Source: DASXTW01 sp046726275 | GTDB taxonomy: Bacteria > Actinomycetota > UBA4738 | Assembly (NCBI GenBank): GCA_046726275.1 | Contig: JBKPAF010000100.1 | Span: 1-8,822 of the forward strand | Reading direction: 5' to 3' | DNA: 8,822 bases | Shown: positions 6,013 through 8,822 of the stretch, in pieces | Layout of the letters: each line of letters starts with the position of its first letter | Numbering within the stretch: position 1 is the stretch's first letter | Notes under the pieces: model-generated | Databases searched by the model: none | The model's input: the letters and a program-made list of their open reading frames with translations, nothing else | What the model was told of the DNA's origin: nothing | Translations under genes and position numbers: made by a program

Positions 6013-6411
6013 ATGCCTGGCACGAGCAGAAGCGAGGATCGGGGAGGGCCGGAGCTTCCCCTCTCTCCTTCGGTGTTCCACATCCTCCTGGCCCTGGCCA
6101 CGGGGGAGATGCACGGCTACGCAATCATGCACGAGGTCTCGATCCTGTCCGACGGGCAGGTCAGCATGGGACCCGGGACGCTGTACGGATCGATCAAGAA
6201 GATGCTCGCGGAGGGGTTGATCGAGGAGTCGGCCCGGCGCCCGGACCCGACGCTGGACGATGAGCGAAGACGGTACTACCGGCTGACGGACAAAGGCCGG
6301 CGCCTCCTCGGCGCCGAGGCGGAGCGGCTCGCACGGCTGGTGAGGGTGGCGCAGCGCAGGCGACTTCTCGGACGTACCCCACCGCGGCTGGGGTTGGAAG
6401 AGTCGCCATGA
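6013..6411 (+). CDS. PadR family transcriptional regulator
   Basis: A 132-aa winged-helix repressor of the short PadR type. Residues about 16-100 form the domain: LSPSVFHILLALATGEMHGYAIMHEV gives the first helices (quoted region about 17-42), the recognition helix lies in GPGTLYGSIKKMLAEGLI (54-70), and the wing is DDERRRYYRLTDKG (82-95). A short helical tail for dimerisation follows, ending in a basic RRRLLGR stretch. ATG 6013 has GAGAGAGG 6 nt upstream. Its stop overlaps the start of the permease frame as ATGA, so the two are co-transcribed and probably translationally coupled. PadR repressors commonly control adjacent transporter genes and respond to small molecules; here the target is likely its own operon through the inverted repeats at 5962-5996. 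The inducer is unknown. Confidence 0.93.
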   Translation: MPGTSRSEDRGGPELPLSPSVFHILLALATGEMHGYAIMHEVSILSDGQVSMGPGTLYGSIKKMLAEGLIEESARRPDPTLDDERRRYYRLTDKGRRLLGAEAERLARLVRVAQRRRLLGRTPPRLGLEESP

Positions 6412-7652
6412 CCCCCCTCGACCGCCACGTCCGCACCTACCGGGCGCTGCTGCGCCTCTACCCGTGGACGTTTCGTCGCGAATACGGGCCGGACATGTGC
6501 CAGGTGTTCCGCGACCGGCTCCGGGAGGAGCTTCGGGCCGGCCGGCCCGGTCGGCTCACCGCCTACTGGTTCTGGATCGTCATCGACCTCGTGAAGACCG
6601 CGGTCCCCGAGCGGATCGCGGCCATCGTGCACGTCCGCTGGCGCGACCTCGCGCCTCATGGAGGGAGGACCGGAGTGTTCCGCTACGTGATCCGACGTCT
6701 CGCTTTCTCGATCCCCGTCCTGCTGTTGGCCAGCATCCTGGTGTTCGTGGTGATCCGGAGCACCATTGACCCGCTGGCCGGATGCGCGATCAACCCGAGA
6801 CAGACGAAAGAAGGATGCCTCCGGCTGGAGCACGAGTACGGCCTTGACCAGCCCCTGCACGTCCAGTACTGGAAGTGGCTGTCCCACTTCGCTCAGGGCG
6901 ACTGGGGGAACTCGCTGCTGTCGAACCGGCCCGTCATGCCGGACATCCGGAGCGCGCTCGTCAATACAGCCGTCCTGGGTTTGGTGGCCGTGGGGTTCGC
7001 TCTGATGGTGGGCGTCGGGATCGGGCTGTATTCCTCGCTCAGGCAGTACTCGATGTTCGACAACGTGGCCACTGGTGCCGCCTTCCTCGGGCTTTCCATC
7101 CCCAACTTCTGGTTCGCCCTGCTCTTACAGATCTTCTTCGGGGTCTACCTGACCAAGTGGTTACACCTGACCGAGCCGATCTTCGCCACCGCGGGGTTGT
7201 ACACCCCCGGCAGGCAGGGGTTCGACCTGATCGACCGGGCCCGCCACCTGGTCCTGCCCATGCTGGTCCTGTCGGTGCAATTGATCGCCTACTACAGCCG
7301 GTACATGCGGGCCTCCATGCTGGAAGTCCTGCACTCGGACTACCTGAGAACCGCCCGGGCTAAGGGCCTCCGGGAGCGCCGGGTGATCGTCCGCCACGCC
7401 ATGCGCAACGCCTTGATCCCCCTGACCAGTCAGGTGGCCATCGACGTGGGGGCCATCGCGGGCGGCCTGATCATCACCGAGGCCATCTTCGAGTACCCCG
7501 GGATGGGTCGGTTCTTCATCGATGCCATGTTCCGGGGGGACTATCAGCAGGTCCTGCCGTGGATGATGGTGGCGGTGGCCTTCGTGATCATGTTCAACCT
7601 GGTGGCGGACGTCATGTACTCCATCCTGGACCCGAGAAACCGGTACACCTGA
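6408..7652 (+). CDS. PadR-linked prefix domain fused in frame to a DppB/OppB-type ABC permease
   Basis: One uninterrupted 414-codon frame with two unlike parts. Residues 1-80 are cytoplasmic-looking, with YRALLRLYPWTFRREYGPDM (11-30), FRDRLREELR and a helix around WFWIVIDLVKT. This resembles the prefix placed before FtsX/MacB-type permeases (ADOP-like) that follow padR genes. Residues 90-414 are a full dipeptide/oligopeptide permease: TM1 (about 98-116), a periplasmic loop with EYGLDQPLHVQYWKWL, several further membrane helices, and the ATPase-docking EAA loop at 311-340 (DYLRTARAKGL, then RHAMRNALIP), ending ILDPRNRYT. At residue 90 a GTG (6675) follows GGGAGG by 6 nt, so a normal 325-aa DppB can also be made. 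No DppC, ATPase or binding protein is nearby. The product is thus a genuine fusion or two proteins from one frame. Confidence 0.85.
   Translation: MTPLDRHVRTYRALLRLYPWTFRREYGPDMCQVFRDRLREELRAGRPGRLTAYWFWIVIDLVKTAVPERIAAIVHVRWRDLAPHGGRTGVFRYVIRRLAFSIPVLLLASILVFVVIRSTIDPLAGCAINPRQTKEGCLRLEHEYGLDQPLHVQYWKWLSHFAQGDWGNSLLSNRPVMPDIRSALVNTAVLGLVAVGFALMVGVGIGLYSSLRQYSMFDNVATGAAFLGLSIPNFWFALLLQIFFGVYLTKWLHLTEPIFATAGLYTPGRQGFDLIDRARHLVLPMLVLSVQLIAYYSRYMRASMLEVLHSDYLRTARAKGLRERRVIVRHAMRNALIPLTSQVAIDVGAIAGGLIITEAIFEYPGMGRFFIDAMFRGDYQQVLPWMMVAVAFVIMFNLVADVMYSILDPRNRYT
6663..6677 (+). promoter_or_regulatory. Internal ribosome binding site and GTG start at the prefix/permease junction
   Basis: GGGAGG (6663-6668), a 6-nt spacer (ACCGGA) and GTG (6675-6677) are in frame with the permease. 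The codons that follow (FRYVIRRLAF) are where DppB proteins normally begin. This would give a 325-aa permease ending at 7652. The site is a better initiation signal than anything before ATG 6408, which depends on coupling to padR. Confidence 0.6.
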
Positions 7653-7688
7653 GGTCTAGGTCCCCGGTCTTCCTGCGCTCGCCTCCGG

Positions 7689-7694
7689 TATGGT
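7689..7694 (+). promoter_or_regulatory. Leaderless -10 box of the DUF2277 gene
   Basis: TATGGT (TANNNT) is separated by 6 nt (GGGGGC) from ATG 7701, the classic spacing for a transcript beginning at the A of ATG. GGTGGGGG could alternatively act as a ribosome binding site at very short spacing. No convincing -35 box is present. Confidence 0.5.
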
Positions 7695-7700
7695 GGGGGC

Positions 7701-7919
7701 ATGTGTCGAAGCATCAAGACGCTCCGGCGGGCCGACGAGCCGGCCACCGATGAGGAGATCCGGGCGGCTGCCCTGCAGTTCGTCCGAAAGGTGAGCGGGT
7801 ACCGGCAGCCGTCGAGAGCCAACGCGGAGGCGTTCGACGCCGCCGTCGGCGAGATCGCTCAGGCGTCCCGCAGGCTTCTCGACAGCGTGGGGAAGAGCTC
7901 GGCCCCGAGACCGGCGTGA
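7701..7919 (+). CDS. DUF2277 family small protein
   Basis: A 72-aa soluble protein of the DUF2277 family, function unknown. It opens with the family signature MCRSIKTLRR, then PATDEEIRAAALQFVRKVSG (residues about 14-33), YRQPSRANAEAFDAAV and a final helix ending RRLLDSV. The near-invariant N-terminal MCR-IKTL with Cys2 suggests a metal, redox or modification role at the N-terminus, but this is inference. ATG 7701 is fixed by that signature and by the -10 box just upstream. It lies 48 nt after the permease stop and probably has its own promoter. The stop overlaps the next start as GTGA, coupling it to the DUF296 gene. Confidence 0.9.
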   Translation: MCRSIKTLRRADEPATDEEIRAAALQFVRKVSGYRQPSRANAEAFDAAVGEIAQASRRLLDSVGKSSAPRPA

Positions 7920-8344
7920 GGCTCTACCCCTCGGACGACGGATCGGCGTCGTTCGTCAGCCTGGAGCGGGGGGAGGATCTGCTGGAAGGCCTGGACCGAG
8001 CCGTGAGGGAGCTCGGGCTTCAAGCGGCCACGCTGCAGGTGATCGGCGCCCTCGAACAGGCGACGGTCGGCTACTTCGACCAGGAGACCAAGGAATACCG
8101 TCCGATCTCGACCGGACACGTCGAGATCGCCTCCGGGGTGGGGAACGTGTCCGTGCGCGACGGTGAGCCGTTCATCCACCTCCATGTGGTCCTGTCCGGG
8201 TCAGACGGGAGCGCGCTCGGTGGGCATGCCATGCCTGGGTGCCGGGCGTTCGTGGTCGAGGCCTACTTCAGAGCCTTGGCCGGAGCCCCGCCGGTTCGAC
8301 TCGAGAGCCCCCTCCACGGCCTGAAGATCTGGCCCGGCAGCTGA
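7916..8344 (+). CDS. PPC/DUF296 domain protein
   Basis: A 142-aa stand-alone PPC (DUF296) domain protein. In plants this fold is joined to AT-hooks. Prokaryotic members are single-domain trimers, and some bind a metal through conserved histidines; their role is poorly defined. The family landmarks are visible: FVSLERGEDLLEGLDRAV (13-30), the strand TLQVIGALEQATVGYFD (39-55) followed by ETKEYRPI, the core GNVSVRDGEPFIHLHVVL (76-93) with His88 and His90, and GGHAMPG with His104, likely ligands. The C-terminus (AEYF-like helix, then PVRLESPLHGLKIW) is normal. There is no AT-hook, so 'DNA-binding' in family names is not supported here. GTG 7916 overlaps the DUF2277 stop; no independent ribosome binding site is needed if coupled. 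Confidence 0.88.
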   Translation: MRLYPSDDGSASFVSLERGEDLLEGLDRAVRELGLQAATLQVIGALEQATVGYFDQETKEYRPISTGHVEIASGVGNVSVRDGEPFIHLHVVLSGSDGSALGGHAMPGCRAFVVEAYFRALAGAPPVRLESPLHGLKIWPGS

Positions 8345-8350
8345 CCGGGC
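8332..8350. terminator. Weak hairpin at the end of the DUF296 gene
   Basis: GCCCGG (8332-8337) and CCGGGC (8345-8350) pair over 6 bp around a 7-nt loop that contains the TGA stop. No T tract follows. It is the only candidate terminator in the 30-bp gap between the convergent DUF296 and ftsH-like genes. Confidence 0.35.
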
Positions 8351-8374
8351 ATTCGCCGGGGTTCGAGGAACGAC

Positions 8375-8822
8375 CTAGCGCTTCTCCTCATCGGGGTCGG
8401 GATCCGGCTTGTCGCCGCCGACCCCGGCTTCGACCTCGACCGGCGTCTCCGGTCTCCTCCGGGCCTTCGACGGCCCGTTGGAACTGGGCTTCTCCGCCCT
8501 GACCTCGCCGTTCCCACCGACAACAGCCGCGGCACTCTCCCCGTCGGCTGCTTCTCCGTCCCCGGTTTCCGCGAGGGGGACCGCGGGCAGCGCGATCTTG
8601 ACCGCGGAGTGCGTCTTGTGCGCGGAGGCGGCCTCCGTGTGATAGGCCTCTAGCAGCTTTGCGAATTCCGGCGTGTGGTAGGGCCGGCCGTCGACCAGCG
8701 GGCCCTCCTGCCCCTCGAGGATGGCCACGACGTCGTCCCCCGCCAGCGTCTTGTGTGACTCGAGCGCGTGGGCGACTGCCAGCACATCCATACGGTGCTT
8801 CTCAAGGAGCTCGCGCGTACGC
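8375..8822 (-). CDS. ftsH: C-terminal end of an FtsH-like protease, partial (5' end outside window)
   Basis: The frame is open to the right edge, so only the last 148 residues are present. The first about 45 (RTRELLEKHRMDVLAVAHAL, then ESHKTLAGDDVVAILEG) match the final helices of the FtsH M41 peptidase domain, where 'AxxLLxxxRxxLdxLAxxLLexETL' is the usual pattern. FtsH is a membrane-anchored AAA+ zinc metalloprotease that degrades misfolded membrane and regulatory proteins. The ATPase, HEXXH and membrane parts lie outside the window, so the call rests on this end alone. After GPLVDGRPYHTPEFAKLLEAYH the protein continues as about 75 low-complexity residues rich in Ala, Glu, Gly, Pro and Asp with an acidic end (DPDPDEEKR), probably disordered. 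ATG 8791 would be an internal methionine, not the start. Another M41/AAA+ protein is possible. Confidence 0.6.
   Translation of the reverse strand, partial: RTRELLEKHRMDVLAVAHALESHKTLAGDDVVAILEGQEGPLVDGRPYHTPEFAKLLEAYHTEAASAHKTHSAVKIALPAVPLAETGDGEAADGESAAAVVGGNGEVRAEKPSSNGPSKARRRPETPVEVEAGVGGDKPDPDPDEEKR

Noticed and set aside
5600..6124. Extension of the DUF2017 frame through clpS to an ATG at 6124
   Set aside because: It overlaps clpS and padR completely, whereas the GTG at 5599 coupled to the clpS stop gives a normal-length DUF2017 protein.
1..8822. Defence island, prophage, transposon or CRISPR array
   Set aside because: No repeat-spacer pattern, transposase, integrase, restriction enzyme or phage structural motif is present; apart from the padR-permease unit the genes are ordinary actinobacterial families.

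Overview
This window is high-GC, gene-dense bacterial DNA that looks actinobacterial (Actinomycetota), probably from an uncultured or poorly studied lineage. The evidence is an adjacent clpS and DUF2017 pair, an F420-dependent luciferase-like oxidoreductase of the MSMEG_4141 type, a DUF2277 gene, frequent GTG starts, and genes whose TANNNT -10 box lies only 6-8 nt before the start codon, as in actinobacterial leaderless transcripts. No tRNA, rRNA, CRISPR array, insertion sequence, integrase or phage gene was seen.

Left part (1-4029). A secreted bacillopeptidase F-like subtilase is flanked by two strong hairpins. It converges on a Tat-exported vanadium-dependent haloperoxidase with the complete vanadate-binding residue set. 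That gene is divergent from a leaderless, single-domain Rieske ferredoxin. The ferredoxin converges, across a perfect 11-bp hairpin, on a small conserved cysteine-containing protein with a good promoter and a palindrome over its -35 box.

Middle part (4030-6012). The F420-dependent oxidoreductase runs right and ends one base from the oppositely oriented DUF2017 gene. DUF2017 is the second gene of a clpS-DUF2017 operon joined by a GTGA overlap. The 111-bp gap between clpS and the next gene carries a promoter and two overlapping perfect inverted repeats, a likely PadR operator.

Right part (6013-8822). padR overlaps by ATGA an unusual open frame. About 80 N-terminal residues resemble the cytoplasmic prefix of PadR-linked ABC permeases. 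They run without a stop into a complete DppB/OppB-type dipeptide permease, and a near-ideal ribosome binding site plus GTG start sits exactly at the junction. No partner permease, ATPase or binding protein follows. Next come a leaderless DUF2277 gene and an overlapping PPC/DUF296 gene, then, convergent to them, the 3' end of a gene that looks like ftsH with a long low-complexity tail, running off the right edge.

Most genes look like independent housekeeping or accessory units. The most unusual element is the PadR / prefix-DppB unit with its operator. The haloperoxidase-Rieske divergent pair is second. I see no evidence for a defence system or mobile island.
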